From Aromatoleum toluvorans (lineage in GTDB: Bacteria > Pseudomonadota > Gammaproteobacteria > Burkholderiales > Rhodocyclaceae): a stretch of 64,000 nucleotides of DNA. The position numbers were made by a program, and so were the translations under genes. Every line of letters starts with the position of its first letter. The stretch's first letter is position 1. Positions 34,244-43,788 of this stretch are shown piece after piece. The notes under the pieces were generated by a model, which was given only the letters and a program-made list of their open reading frames with translations, did not search any database and was not told where the DNA came from. Location of the stretch: assembly GCF_012910905.1 (NCBI RefSeq), contig NZ_WTVN01000017.1, positions 1 through 64,000 of the forward strand. The letters are read 5' to 3'.

Positions 34244-36865
34244 TTACAGCTTCCCGGCCACCCAGTCCGCAACCCCCGCCAGCGCCGCCGGCAGCTTCGA
34301 CGGCTCGGTGCCGCCCGCCTGCGCCATGTCCGGCCGACCACCGCCCTTGCCGCCCACCTGCTGCGCGACGAAGTTCACCAGCTCGCCGGCCTTCACCTTC
34401 GCCGTCTGGTCGGCCGTGACGCCCGCGATCAGGCTCACCTTGCCGTCGGCCGTCGACGCCAGCACGATCGCCGCCGACTTCAGCTTGTCCTTCAACTTGT
34501 CCATCGTCTCGCGCAGCGTCGGCACGTCGGCACCATCCAGCATCGCCGCCAGCACCTTCACGCCCTTCACGTCGGCCGCCTGCGCCACCAGATCGTCGCC
34601 CTGGCTCGCCGCCAGCTTCGACTTCAGGCGCGCCAGCTCCTTCTCCAGCGCACGCACGTTCTCCAGCATGGCGGCGACGCGTTCCGCAACCTCGTCCGGC
34701 TGAGTCTTCAACAGCGCCGCCACACCCTGAACGCGCCGTTCCTGCTCCTGCACGTACTGCAGCGCCAGCTCGCCCGTCACCGCCTCGATCCGGCGCACGC
34801 CGGCCGCAACGCCGCCTTCCGACAGGATCTTGAACAGACCGATGTCGCCGGTGCGCGCCACGTGCGTGCCACCGCACAGTTCCCGCGTCGAGCCGATCGA
34901 CATCACGCGCACCTCGTCGCCGTACTTCTCGCCGAAGAGCATCATCGCGCCCGTCTTCTGCGCCTCCTCGATCGGCATCACGCGCGCATCGGTCGCCGCG
35001 TTGGCGAGGATCTCGGCATTGACGATCTCCTCCACCTCGCGGATCTCCTCCGGCGTCATCGGCGCGGTGTGCGCGAAGTCGAAACGCGTCTTGTCCGGAT
35101 CGACCTGCGAACCCTTCTGCAGCACGTGCGCACCCAATACCTCGCGCAGCGCCTTGTGCATCAGGTGCGTGACCGAATGATTGCGCTGGGTGCGCGCGCG
35201 CGCCGCCGCATCGACCTTCGCCGTCACGCCCTGTCCCACCGACAGGCGGCCGGTCTTGACGACGCCGTGGTGGCCGAACACCGTTGCCTGGATCTTCTGC
35301 GTGTCCTCGACCGCGAAGATCCCCGCGGCACCGCGCAGCTCGCCGCGGTCGCCGACCTGGCCGCCCGACTCGGCGTAGAAGGGCGTGTTGTCCAGCACCA
35401 CGACCCCCATTTCGCCTTCGGCCAGCTCGTTGACCGGGGCCCCGTCCTTGTACAGCGCCAGTACGTTGCCGCGCTCCTCCAGCCGCTCGTAGCCGTGGAA
35501 GGTCGTCGCCGGCCCCTCGTACTCGAGGTTCGCGGCCATCTTGAACTTGCCGGCCGCGCGCGCCTGCTCCTTCTGGCGCGTCATCGCCGCATCGAACGCA
35601 ATCGCATCGACGGTCACTTCGCGCTCGCGGCACACGTCTGCCGTCAGGTCGAGCGGGAAGCCGTAGGTGTCGTGCAGCTTGAACGCCGTCTCGCCGTTGA
35701 ACACGCGGTTGCCGGCCGCGGACATCTCCGCGAGCTCGGCTTCGAGGATCGTCATGCCGTTCTCGATCGTCGCGAAGAAACGGTCCTCTTCCTGCTTCAG
35801 GATCTCGACGACACGCGATTGGGCCGCCTTCAGATCGGGATAGGCGTCGCCCATCTCGACGACCAGATCCGCCACCAAGCGATGGAAGAACGCTGCCCGC
35901 GCCCCCAGCTTGTAACCGTGGCGGATCGCGCGGCGAATGATCCGGCGCAGCACGTAGCCGCGCCCCTCGTTGCCGGGGATCACGCCGTCGGCGATCAGGA
36001 AGGAACAGGCGCGGATGTGGTCGGCGAGCACCTTCAGGCTCGGGCTGTCGAGGTCCGCGGTCTTCGTCTCGCGCGCCGCAGCCCGGATCAGGTTCTGGAA
36101 CAGGTCGATCTCGTAGTTGCTATGCACATGCTGCAGCACCGCCGAGATGCGCTCGAGGCCCATGCCGGTATCGACGCTGGGCTTGGGCAACGGATGCATC
36201 ACGCCCGCCTCGTCGCGGTTGAACTGCATGAACACGTTGTTCCAGATCTCGATGTAGCGGTCGCCGTCCTCCTCGGGCGATCCCGGGGGGCCGCCCCAGA
36301 TCTCGGGGCCGTGATCGTAGAAGATCTCCGTGCACGGGCCGCAGGGGCCGGTGTCGCCCATCATCCAGAAATTGTCGGAGGCGTAGCGCGCGCCCTTGTT
36401 GTCGCCGATGCGGATCACGCGCTCGGCGGGCACGCCCACCTCCCTGGTCCAGATGTCGTAGGCCTCGTCGTCCTCGGCATAGACGGTGACCCACAGCTTG
36501 TCCTTGGGCAGCTTGAACTCGTCGGTCAGCAGCGCCCACGCATACGTGATCGCGTCGCGCTTGAAGTAGTCGCCGAAGCTGAAGTTGCCCAGCATCTCGA
36601 AGAAGGTATGATGCCGCGCGGTGTAGCCGACGTTCTCGAGGTCGTTATGCTTGCCGCCGGCACGCACGCATTTCTGCGAGGTGGTTGCGCGCGAATACGG
36701 GCGCTTGTCGAAGCCGAGGAACACGTCCTTGAACTGGTTCATCCCCGCGTTGGTGAACAGCAGGGTGGGATCCTCGTGCGGCACCAGCGAGCTGGAGGAG
36801 ACGATCTGGTGGCCTTTCGACTCGAAGAACTTGAGGAATTTCTCGCGGATTTCGGCGCTTTTCAT
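34244..36865 (-). CDS. alaS: alanyl-tRNA synthetase
   Basis: An 873-aa class II synthetase with the full bacterial layout: catalytic domain ([19 protein letters not shown], then [14 protein letters not shown]), tRNA-recognition helices, editing domain and C-Ala domain. The editing-site zinc motif is THLMH near residue 565-569 and CGGTH near 665-669. The start overlaps no neighbour and has no strong ribosome site. Next upstream on the same strand is a 52-aa membrane protein gene, 116 bp away. Confidence 0.97.
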   Translation of the reverse strand: MKSAEIREKFLKFFESKGHQIVSSSSLVPHEDPTLLFTNAGMNQFKDVFLGFDKRPYSRATTSQKCVRAGGKHNDLENVGYTARHHTFFEMLGNFSFGDYFKRDAITYAWALLTDEFKLPKDKLWVTVYAEDDEAYDIWTREVGVPAERVIRIGDNKGARYASDNFWMMGDTGPCGPCTEIFYDHGPEIWGGPPGSPEEDGDRYIEIWNNVFMQFNRDEAGVMHPLPKPSVDTGMGLERISAVLQHVHSNYEIDLFQNLIRAAARETKTADLDSPSLKVLADHIRACSFLIADGVIPGNEGRGYVLRRIIRRAIRHGYKLGARAAFFHRLVADLVVEMGDAYPDLKAAQSRVVEILKQEEDRFFATIENGMTILEAELAEMSAAGNRVFNGETAFKLHDTYGFPLDLTADVCREREVTVDAIAFDAAMTRQKEQARAAGKFKMAANLEYEGPATTFHGYERLEERGNVLALYKDGAPVNELAEGEMGVVVLDNTPFYAESGGQVGDRGELRGAAGIFAVEDTQKIQATVFGHHGVVKTGRLSVGQGVTAKVDAAARARTQRNHSVTHLMHKALREVLGAHVLQKGSQVDPDKTRFDFAHTAPMTPEEIREVEEIVNAEILANAATDARVMPIEEAQKTGAMMLFGEKYGDEVRVMSIGSTRELCGGTHVARTGDIGLFKILSEGGVAAGVRRIEAVTGELALQYVQEQERRVQGVAALLKTQPDEVAERVAAMLENVRALEKELARLKSKLAASQGDDLVAQAADVKGVKVLAAMLDGADVPTLRETMDKLKDKLKSAAIVLASTADGKVSLIAGVTADQTAKVKAGELVNFVAQQVGGKGGGRPDMAQAGGTEPSKLPAALAGVADWVAGKL

Positions 36866-36981
36866 GGCAGGAATTCGGTTGTCCGGCGCCCGGTCGGCGC
36901 CTCGTCGTTCAGAAACGACAATTCTAACCGAAGCCCACCCGTTTCACCCGCGACGCCTGGCGTCGCGGGGAGTGTAGGGTG

Positions 36982-37140
36982 TCATGCCAGTTGCGTCGCC
37001 ACGCTGTGGGATTGAAGGCCGGCCACCGACGCGTTGAGCGTCAGCGGGATTTCGATGAACGCGTAGGTCATCACCAGAAGGAAGGTTCCGGCTACGACCG
37101 AAGTGAATTGCTTGAAGAACTCGGTTTGTCGCAACTTCAT
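36982..37140 (-). CDS. small single-pass membrane protein, 52 aa
   Basis: The protein begins MKLRQTEFFKQFTSVVAGTF, has one transmembrane helix (about 14-36) and ends QSHSVATQLA. The start is strongly supported by AAGGAG 6 nt upstream of the ATG. Basic residues before the helix predict a cytoplasmic N terminus. No family is recognised. On the minus strand, a TTGACT hexamer about 110 bp upstream could be a -35, but its -10 is poor. Small proteins of this type often regulate or assemble larger membrane complexes; no partner is evident here. Confidence 0.7.
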   Translation of the reverse strand: MKLRQTEFFKQFTSVVAGTFLLVMTYAFIEIPLTLNASVAGLQSHSVATQLA

Positions 37141-37298
37141 AAGACTCTCCTTGGGGTCATCGGGGACCGCATTTGTGATTAAAGGCCGGCGCATTCTGTG
37201 GTGCGGATGCGACGGATGCGGTAACACGATGAAATCTTTGGTAAGTCAATGAAACAACGGTAACCTTCCCGGTGTCCTCGACCGGGGCGCCCTTCGCC

Positions 37299-37304
37299 TA
37301 TAAT
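37299..37304 (+). promoter_or_regulatory. -10 element ahead of cobalamin adenosyltransferase gene
   Basis: A perfect TATAAT lies 35 bp upstream of the start codon. The best -35 (TCGACC at 37278-37283) is weak and spaced at only 15 bp. No cobalamin riboswitch is seen in the 199-bp gap upstream. Confidence 0.5.
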
Positions 37305-37339
37305 CAGGTGCTTCCCTGCAAAAAATACGGAAATTCCCG

Positions 37340-37891
37340 ATGGGCCACCGACTCTCGAAGATTTACACACGCACCGGCGATGCCGGCACCACCGGACTGG
37401 GCGACGGCAAGCGCGTCTCCAAGAACAGCCTGCGCATCCACGCGCTCGGCGAAGTCGATGAACTCAACGCGGCCGTGGGCGTGCTGCTGTGCGAGGAGCT
37501 GCCGGAAGACGTCCGCGAGCTGCTGACCGACGCCCAGCACGATCTCTTCGACCTGGGCGGCGAAGTATGCATCCCGGGCATGAGCATGATCACGGCGAAG
37601 CAGGTCGAGAAGCTCGAGCAGGAACTCGACCGCCTCAACGAGCCGCTCGAGCCGCTCAAGGACTTCATCCTGCCCGGCGGCACCCGCCCCGCCGCGCTGG
37701 CGCACCACGCGCGCACGGTATGCCGCCGCGCCGAACGCTCGCTCGTCGCGCTGGCGCTCGAGGAGGCCGTCAATGACGGTCCGCGCCAGTACCTGAACCG
37801 CCTCTCGGACCTGCTGTTCGTGCTCGGGCGCGTGCTCAACCGCGCCGGCGGCCGCGGCGACGTGCTGTGGCAGAAGCGCAAGAACGCCTGA
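37340..37891 (+). CDS. PduO-type ATP:cob(I)alamin adenosyltransferase
   Basis: A 183-aa helical-bundle enzyme that makes adenosylcobalamin. Signatures are the N-terminal IYTRTGDAGTTGLGDGKRV (ATP binding, about 8-26), the FILPGGTRPAA motif near 109-119 and the C-terminal CRRAERSL...YLNRLSDLLFVLGR (about 128-165). This is the PduO family, distinct from CobA/BtuR. No other B12 gene lies in the window. Confidence 0.93.
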   Translation: MGHRLSKIYTRTGDAGTTGLGDGKRVSKNSLRIHALGEVDELNAAVGVLLCEELPEDVRELLTDAQHDLFDLGGEVCIPGMSMITAKQVEKLEQELDRLNEPLEPLKDFILPGGTRPAALAHHARTVCRRAERSLVALALEEAVNDGPRQYLNRLSDLLFVLGRVLNRAGGRGDVLWQKRKNA

Positions 37892-37937
37892 CGGTCTGAT
37901 CTTTCCGCGCCGTCGCAGCGGCCGGAACGACAGGGAC

Positions 37938-37980
37938 GGCGCCCCGACCGGATCGCTCCGGCGACAGGAAGCGGGGCGCC
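37938..37980. terminator. GC hairpin between convergent adenosyltransferase and aroG genes
   Basis: GGCGCCCCG (37938-37946) pairs with CGGGGCGCC (37972-37980), with an inner CCGG...CCGG stem. No U-tract. Confidence 0.4.
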
Positions 37981-38010
37981 GCGATCACGCCGCGCGCAAT
38001 GCGGCCTGCC

Positions 38011-39096
38011 TTACTCGAGCTCGGCCCCGTGGCTGATCCGGCGCTGCCGCACCGCCTCGGCAAGGATTTCGAGGACCGTCACGCTGTCCTCCCACCCGAT
38101 GCAGGCATCGGTGATGCTCTTGCCGTATTCGAGCTCCTTGCCCGGCACGAGGTCCTGACGCCCTTCCTTGAGGTGCGACTCGACCATCACGCCAACGATG
38201 CGGTCCTCGCCCGCCGCCATCTGTGCCCCCACGTCGCGCGCGACATCGATCTGCAGGCGGTGCTGCTTGCGGCTGTTGGCGTGCGAGAAGTCGATCATGA
38301 CCTTGCCCGGCACGCCCGAAGCGGCCAGTTCCGTGCAGGCCGCATCGACGCTCGCGGCGTCGTAGTTCGGCGTCTTGCCGCCGCGCAGGATCGCGTGGCA
38401 GTCCTCGTTGCCGAGCGTCGACACGATGGCCGAATGACCGGCCTTCGTCACCGACAGGAAATGGTGCGGCGACTGCGCCGCCTTGATCGCGTCGACGGCA
38501 ATCCTGACGTTGCCGTCGGTGCCGTTCTTGAAACCGACCGGGCACGACAGCCCCGACGCCAGCTCGCGATGCACCTGACTTTCCGTCGTGCGCGCGCCGA
38601 TCGCCCCCCACGAGATCAGGTCGCCGATGTACTGCGGCGTGATCATGTCGAGGAACTCGGTGCCCGCGGGCAGCCCCAGCTCGTTGATCTCCCACAGCAG
38701 CTTGCGCGCGAGCCGCACGCCCTCGTTGATGCGGAAGCTGTTGTCGAGGTAAGGGTCGTTGATCAGGCCCTTCCAGCCGACGGTCGTGCGCGGCTTCTCG
38801 AAATACACGCGCATCACGACGAGGAGTTCGTCCTTGAAGCGGGCCGCCTCGGCCTTCAGCTTACGTCCATATTCGAGCGCCGCGTCGATGTCGTGGATCG
38901 AACAGGGCCCGATCACGACCAGCAGACGGTCGTCGGCACCGTACAGGATGCGGTGGATCGCCTGCCTCGCCTCAAACGCGACTTCCGCGGCCTTGGGCGT
39001 CGCCGGAAACTCGCGCAGCACGTGAACGGGCGGCACGAGCTCCTTGATCTCCTTGATGCGGACGTCATCGATATGGATCTTGACTGAAGCAGGCAT
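38011..39096 (-). CDS. aroG: 3-deoxy-7-phosphoheptulonate (DAHP) synthase, class I
   Basis: A 361-aa enzyme condensing PEP and erythrose-4-phosphate, the entry step to aromatic amino acids. Class I motifs are IGPCSIHD (metal Cys), MRVYFEKPRTTVGWKGLINDP (split here by the 20-residue rule: MRVYFEKPRT then TVGWKGLINDP), GFKNGTDG, and DFSHANSRKQ. The N-terminal extension with strand VKIHIDDVRIKEIKELVPP is typical of feedback-regulated isozymes. The ATG at 39096 gives the usual length. Which aromatic amino acid inhibits it cannot be told from sequence by eye. Confidence 0.94.
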   Translation of the reverse strand: MPASVKIHIDDVRIKEIKELVPPVHVLREFPATPKAAEVAFEARQAIHRILYGADDRLLVVIGPCSIHDIDAALEYGRKLKAEAARFKDELLVVMRVYFEKPRTTVGWKGLINDPYLDNSFRINEGVRLARKLLWEINELGLPAGTEFLDMITPQYIGDLISWGAIGARTTESQVHRELASGLSCPVGFKNGTDGNVRIAVDAIKAAQSPHHFLSVTKAGHSAIVSTLGNEDCHAILRGGKTPNYDAASVDAACTELAASGVPGKVMIDFSHANSRKQHRLQIDVARDVGAQMAAGEDRIVGVMVESHLKEGRQDLVPGKELEYGKSITDACIGWEDSVTVLEILAEAVRQRRISHGAELE

Positions 39097-39229
39097 GGCT
39101 AAAACTCTGTCGGGTGGCATTGGCGAACGTTCGATTCTAGCCCAAGATCGGCGCCGGGCGCTGTGCCTCGGCGCCGACACGCCGCACAAGGCATGGCTGT
39201 GGCAGTATCGCCATCACCGCACCCCGGAT

Positions 39230-39255
39230 GGAATAAACGGGACACCCCGGATGTT
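39230..39255 (+). promoter_or_regulatory. candidate ECF-type promoter of the sigma/anti-sigma pair
   Basis: GGAATAA at 39230-39236 (ECF -35-like GGAA core) and GTT at 39253-39255 (-10-like) lie at ECF-type spacing, 115 bp before the sigma gene. The 10-bp word ACCCCGGATG occurs twice, at 39221-39230 and 39244-39253. Autoregulation by the encoded sigma factor is the usual arrangement, but is not shown here. Otherwise the 273-bp gap holds only a doubtful 21-codon frame at 39289-39354. Confidence 0.42.
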
Positions 39256-39369
39256 CATGACGTAACGAACACGCAAGGAGCGCCTGGCATGAGCACGCGA
39301 CACCGCCCGAATCCCGCCTGCCCGGCTCCGGGCACACGTCCGGAACCGGCCTGACGCAGGCGCCGCAGC

Positions 39370-39873
39370 ATGTTCTCCGACGACGCACTGCTCGCCGAGA
39401 TCCCGCGCCTGCGCCGCTATGCACGCGGCCTGACGGGTGACGCCACGCGCGCCGACGACCTGGTGCAGGACACGCTGGAACGCGCGCTGCTCAAGGGACG
39501 CCTGTGGCGCCCCGGCAACCTGCGCGCCTGGCTGCTGACGATGATGCACAACGTATTCGTAAATCAGTACCGCGCCTCGGGCACCATGGACTTTCGCCCC
39601 CCCGAAGACCTGCCCGAGGTCGCCGTACGACCGCAGCAGACGGATGCCATCGAACTGCGCGAACTGGAACGCGCATTGCAGCAACTGTCGCCCGAGCAGC
39701 GCGAAGTGCTGCTGCTGGTGACACTGGAAGACATGAGTTACGAGGACACGGCCCACATTCTCGGCATCCCCATCGGCACCGTGATGTCGCGCCTGTCGCG
39801 CGCACGGGATCGCCTGCGCCAGGTGCTCGCCGGGCAATCCGCGGCACCCGACTACCTGAAGGTTGTGAAATAG
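39370..39873 (+). CDS. ECF-family RNA polymerase sigma factor
   Basis: A 167-aa sigma70-family protein containing only regions 2 and 4. Region 2 (about 10-75) includes DLVQDTLERALLK and RAWLLTMMHNVFVNQYR. Region 4 (about 105-160) contains LSPEQREVLLLVTLEDMSYEDTA, split as LSPEQREVLLLV then TLEDMSYEDTA, and a GIPIGTVMSRLSRARDRLR recognition helix. The next gene, 2 bp away, is its probable anti-sigma factor, and msrPQ follow. Confidence 0.93.
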   Translation: MFSDDALLAEIPRLRRYARGLTGDATRADDLVQDTLERALLKGRLWRPGNLRAWLLTMMHNVFVNQYRASGTMDFRPPEDLPEVAVRPQQTDAIELRELERALQQLSPEQREVLLLVTLEDMSYEDTAHILGIPIGTVMSRLSRARDRLRQVLAGQSAAPDYLKVVK

Positions 39874-39875
39874 CC

Positions 39876-40643
39876 ATGCGACACCCTATCTGCGAAGACG
39901 ATCTCCACGCCTGGGTCGACGGACGACTGGGTGCCGCCCGCCGCGGCGAGGTCAACACCTGGCTCGCCGAGGATCCGTCGCGCATCGAACGCGTCGAGGC
40001 ATGGCGCTCGAACGCCGAAGCGCTGCGCAGTGGCTATGCTGCGCTCCTCGAGGAACCGATCCCGGCACGCCTGCGCGCCGCCGTCGTACGCCGCAAGCCC
40101 CTGCCCGCCCTGAGATTTGCCGCCATGGTCGCATGGACCACGCTCGGGACGCTCACCGGCGCCGGCCTGGGCTACCACTTGGGCCAGTCCGGCTCGTCCG
40201 ACGTCGATACCCTCGCCTCCCTGCCGCATCGCGCCGCCGTCGCGCACGCCGTCTATGCGCCGGAGATCCGCCACCCCGTCGAGGTCAGCGCCGACCAGGA
40301 GCAGCACCTCGTCGCCTGGCTGACCAAGCGCCTCGGCGCGCCGGTGAAGCTGCCCGACCTGCACGACCAGGGGTTCGCGCTGCTCGGCGGGCGCCTGCTG
40401 CCCACCCCCGACGGCCCCGGCGCACAGTTCATGTACGAGAACGACGGCGGGCGCCGCCTCACGCTGTATCTCAGCGTGCGCGACGACGGCGCCGCGACGA
40501 CCGCCTTCCGCTACGCGCAGCAGGGCGACGTCGGCGTGTTCTACTGGGTGGACGGCCGCTTCGCCTACGCGCTCTCGGGCCAGTTCGGACGTGACACGCT
40601 GCTGCCGCTCGCAAACAGCGTCTATCACCAGATTTCGCCGTAG
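39876..40643 (+). CDS. probable membrane anti-sigma factor
   Basis: A 255-aa protein. An N-terminal cytoplasmic domain (about 1-75: MRHPICEDDLHAWVDGRLGA, Cys and His but no full zinc motif) is of the anti-sigma type. One transmembrane helix follows (about 83-103, FAAMVAWTTLGTLTGAGLGY) and then a periplasmic domain of about 150 aa ending in a beta-rich part (GRRLTLYLSVRDDG, VGVFYWVDGRFAYALSG). The gene order sigma then anti-sigma, 2 bp apart, supports the call. The periplasmic part presumably senses envelope or oxidant stress. Confidence 0.82.
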   Translation: MRHPICEDDLHAWVDGRLGAARRGEVNTWLAEDPSRIERVEAWRSNAEALRSGYAALLEEPIPARLRAAVVRRKPLPALRFAAMVAWTTLGTLTGAGLGYHLGQSGSSDVDTLASLPHRAAVAHAVYAPEIRHPVEVSADQEQHLVAWLTKRLGAPVKLPDLHDQGFALLGGRLLPTPDGPGAQFMYENDGGRRLTLYLSVRDDGAATTAFRYAQQGDVGVFYWVDGRFAYALSGQFGRDTLLPLANSVYHQISP

Positions 40644-40689
40644 CACGCGCGCCCGGGCAAACGGGTGAAATTCCCCGCTCACACGGAAC

Positions 40690-40712
40690 TTCGGCATCAT
40701 GCGGGTGCCGAA
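40690..40712 (+). promoter_or_regulatory. inverted repeat with ECF-like GGAACTT upstream of msrP
   Basis: TTCGGCA (40690-40696) and TGCCGAA (40706-40712) form a perfect 7-bp inverted repeat with a 9-nt centre. A GGAACTT word overlaps it at 40685-40691, and GGAAC is a common ECF -35. It may be an msrP promoter or operator; no convincing -10 follows. Confidence 0.3.
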
Positions 40713-40742
40713 TCAGCAGCTTTCACTCCTTGCAACGACGCG

Positions 40743-41687
<945 letters not shown>

Positions 41688-41715
41688 CCTTCCTCCGACC
41701 TTCCTTCCCGCGCCC

Positions 41716-42396
41716 ATGACCAAGACCCCGACCGCCGCTCAGCTCGCCGCGATCAAGGCCGCCCTCTTCGCACTGTGCCTCGTGCCGCTGGCGCTCAACC
41801 TGCAGCGCTGGTTCGCCGACGCACTCGGCGCCAACCCCATCGAAGCGATCACGCACGCGAGCGGCGACTGGACGCTGCGCTTCCTGCTGATCACGCTCGC
41901 GGTGACGCCGCTGCGCAAGCTCACCGGACTCAACTGGCTGCTGCGCCTGCGCCGCATGCTGGGCCTGTTCGCGTTCTTCTACGCCAGCCTGCACTTCACG
42001 ACGTATTTCTGGCTCGACCAGTTCTTCGACCTGAACTCGATCGCGCACGACATCATGAAGCGCCCCTTCATCACCGTCGGCTTCGCCGCCTTCGTGCTGC
42101 TGACCCCGCTCGCCGTCACGTCGAACAACTACGCCATCCGGCGCCTCGGCGGACGCCGCTGGCAATCGCTGCACCGCTCGGTGTACGGGATCGGCATCCT
42201 CGCGATCGTGCATTACTGGTGGCTGGTGAAGGCCGACATCCTCGAACCGATGATCTACGGCCTGATCCTCGCGACCCTGCTGGGCATGCGCGGGTGGTGG
42301 CGCGAACTCGAACGCCGCCGCCAGATCGCCGCGAACATGCCGCGGCCGATGCCAGGCGGGAAAGTCATCCCGCTCGTCGTCAAGTCACCGCAGTAG
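41716..42396 (+). CDS. msrQ: protein-methionine-sulfoxide reductase heme-binding subunit
   Basis: A 226-aa inner-membrane b-type heme protein (YedZ) with about six hydrophobic segments. Candidate heme His ligands are in YASLHFTTYF and SLHRSVYG, and in the YWWL-preceding IVHYWW. It passes electrons from the quinone pool or Fre to MsrP. It starts 28 bp after msrP and is co-transcribed with it. Confidence 0.95.
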   Translation: MTKTPTAAQLAAIKAALFALCLVPLALNLQRWFADALGANPIEAITHASGDWTLRFLLITLAVTPLRKLTGLNWLLRLRRMLGLFAFFYASLHFTTYFWLDQFFDLNSIAHDIMKRPFITVGFAAFVLLTPLAVTSNNYAIRRLGGRRWQSLHRSVYGIGILAIVHYWWLVKADILEPMIYGLILATLLGMRGWWRELERRRQIAANMPRPMPGGKVIPLVVKSPQ

Positions 42397-42402
42397 TGAA
42401 TC

Positions 42403-42434
42403 GACGGGGGCGCCACCGCAACGCAGCCCCCGTC
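42403..42434. terminator. GC hairpin between convergent msrQ and mog
   Basis: A perfect 9-bp stem GACGGGGGC (42403-42411) with GCCCCCGTC (42426-42434), 6 bp after the msrQ stop, without U-tract. Confidence 0.45.
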
Positions 42435-42531
42435 GCGGCGTGTTTCGTGCTGAGGCGTCCGCCACGCGCCAACGAAGCGCGGAACATGCCGCGGCGGGGG
42501 CGGTTCGAAGCCGAGGGCGTCCGCGAGCAGC

Positions 42532-43122
42532 TCAGCCCAGCTTCGGCCGGATCGCGTGTTTCGGCCGGAAAGCCTTGATCACGGCCTCGTCGGTCTCGAC
42601 GTAAGGCCCGCCGATCAGGTCGATGCAGTAGGGAATCGCGGCGAAGATGCCGACATGCGCGACCGACCCGTCCGGGGCGCGCAGCCCTTCGAGCGTCTCG
42701 CGGATCGACTTCGGCTGCCCCGGCAGGTTCACGATCAGCGACTTGCCGCGGATCACCGCCACCTGGCGCGACAGGATCGCGGTCGGCACGAAGTTCAGGC
42801 TGATGCGGCGCATCTCCTCGCCGAAGCCCGGCATCTCCTTCTCGCCCACCGCCAGCGTCGCCTCGGGTGTCACGTCGCGCACCGCCGGCCCCGTGCCGCC
42901 GGTCGTGAGGATCAGCGAGCAGCCGACCGTGTCGGCGAGATCGGTCAGCGTGCGCTCGATCATCGGCCGCTCGTCCGGGATCAGCCGCGTCTCGACGCGC
43001 CACGGCGAAGTCAGCGCCTTCGACAGCCACTCCTTCAGCGCCGGAATGCCCTGGTCCTCGTAGGTGCCGTCGGAAGCCCGGTCGCTGATCGAGACCAGGC
43101 CGATGGTGATTTCGTCGCTCAT
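42532..43122 (-). CDS. mog: molybdopterin adenylyltransferase
   Basis: A 196-aa MogA-type enzyme that activates molybdopterin with AMP before molybdenum insertion. Signatures are the start ITIGLVSISDRASDGTYEDQ, the LTTGGTGPAVRDVTPEAT active-site loop and the NLPGQPKSIRETLEGL segment. The start at 43122 follows GGGAGG. It lies next to darP in the same direction, 29 bp apart, and faces msrPQ, whose enzyme needs this cofactor. Confidence 0.95.
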   Translation of the reverse strand: MSDEITIGLVSISDRASDGTYEDQGIPALKEWLSKALTSPWRVETRLIPDERPMIERTLTDLADTVGCSLILTTGGTGPAVRDVTPEATLAVGEKEMPGFGEEMRRISLNFVPTAILSRQVAVIRGKSLIVNLPGQPKSIRETLEGLRAPDGSVAHVGIFAAIPYCIDLIGGPYVETDEAVIKAFRPKHAIRPKLG

Positions 43123-43151
43123 GATGCCTCCCATTGTGCGTCTTCCCCCGC

Positions 43152-43727
43152 TCATTCTTCGGCCGCGTCGTCGGCCGCCGGGGTCTCGCCTTCGCCCGCC
43201 GCCCCCGCATCGAGGTCGCGCAGGATGCGGAAAATCTCGCGGAACGCCCGCGGCGGCTTGTTCTGCTCGCGCTCCTTGAGCGCATTGCGGCGCAGCGTGC
43301 GCAGTTGCTGGAAATCGGCCTCAGGCCACAGCTCGGCGATCGCGTGCAGCGTCTTCTCGTCCTCCAGCAGGTCCGCACGCAGGCGCTCGAGGCGGTGCTG
43401 GCGCGCGATCTCCGCCTTCGAGATGCCATTGAACACGTCGAGCTGCGCCTGGATCGGCGCCGGATCGACGTTGCGCATCAGCTTGCCGACATACTGCATC
43501 TGGCGCCGGCGCCCCTCGTGGCTCGTGATGCGCTTGGCCTCGCGCACGGCATCCGCGAGCGAATCCGGCATCGGCACCTTCTTCAGCTGATCCAGCGACA
43601 AGGCCACCAGCTGCTCGCCCAGATCCTGCAACGCGTGCATGTCGCGCTTGCGCTGGCTCTTGCTCGGCCGCTCCGCAAACCCCGAATCGTCGTCCGGCAG
43701 CATTTCGTCGTGGTGGGCGTGGCTCAT
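43152..43727 (-). CDS. darP: ribosome-associated protein DarP (YjgA/DUF615)
   Basis: A 191-aa helical protein that joins the late-stage 50S ribosomal subunit. It has the KSQRKRDMHALQDLGEQLV block (about 23-41), an IAELWPEADFQQLRTLRRNA helix (near 130-150) and an acidic tail typical of the family. It is divergent from pmbA, the usual arrangement in beta- and gammaproteobacteria. Confidence 0.92.
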   Translation of the reverse strand: MSHAHHDEMLPDDDSGFAERPSKSQRKRDMHALQDLGEQLVALSLDQLKKVPMPDSLADAVREAKRITSHEGRRRQMQYVGKLMRNVDPAPIQAQLDVFNGISKAEIARQHRLERLRADLLEDEKTLHAIAELWPEADFQQLRTLRRNALKEREQNKPPRAFREIFRILRDLDAGAAGEGETPAADDAAEE

Positions 43728-43757
43728 GAAAAGTACAGTCGGTGGGAACGGGGTAAG

Positions 43758-43763
43758 ATTATA
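43758..43763 (-). promoter_or_regulatory. -10 element of darP
   Basis: A perfect TATAAT on the minus strand 31 bp before the darP start. The corresponding -35 (GCGGGA) is poor. Confidence 0.45.
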
Positions 43764-43788
43764 GCCTTTGCTCAACGGTCTCCCGCCC

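Noticed and set aside
34001-37015. Open frame of about 1000 codons on the plus strand opposite alaS
   Set aside because: A mirror of the alaS codon pattern, His/Arg/Leu-rich, crossing the terminators and the palindrome; alaS is certain.
37141-37339. Cobalamin riboswitch before the adenosyltransferase gene
   Set aside because: The gap is too short and lacks the conserved B12-box words; only a -10 element was found.
39289-39354. 21-codon leader gene (MSTRHRPNPACPAPGTRPEP) before the ECF sigma gene
   Set aside because: It has a ribosome site, but the product is Pro/Arg-rich with no similarity; too weak for a feature call.
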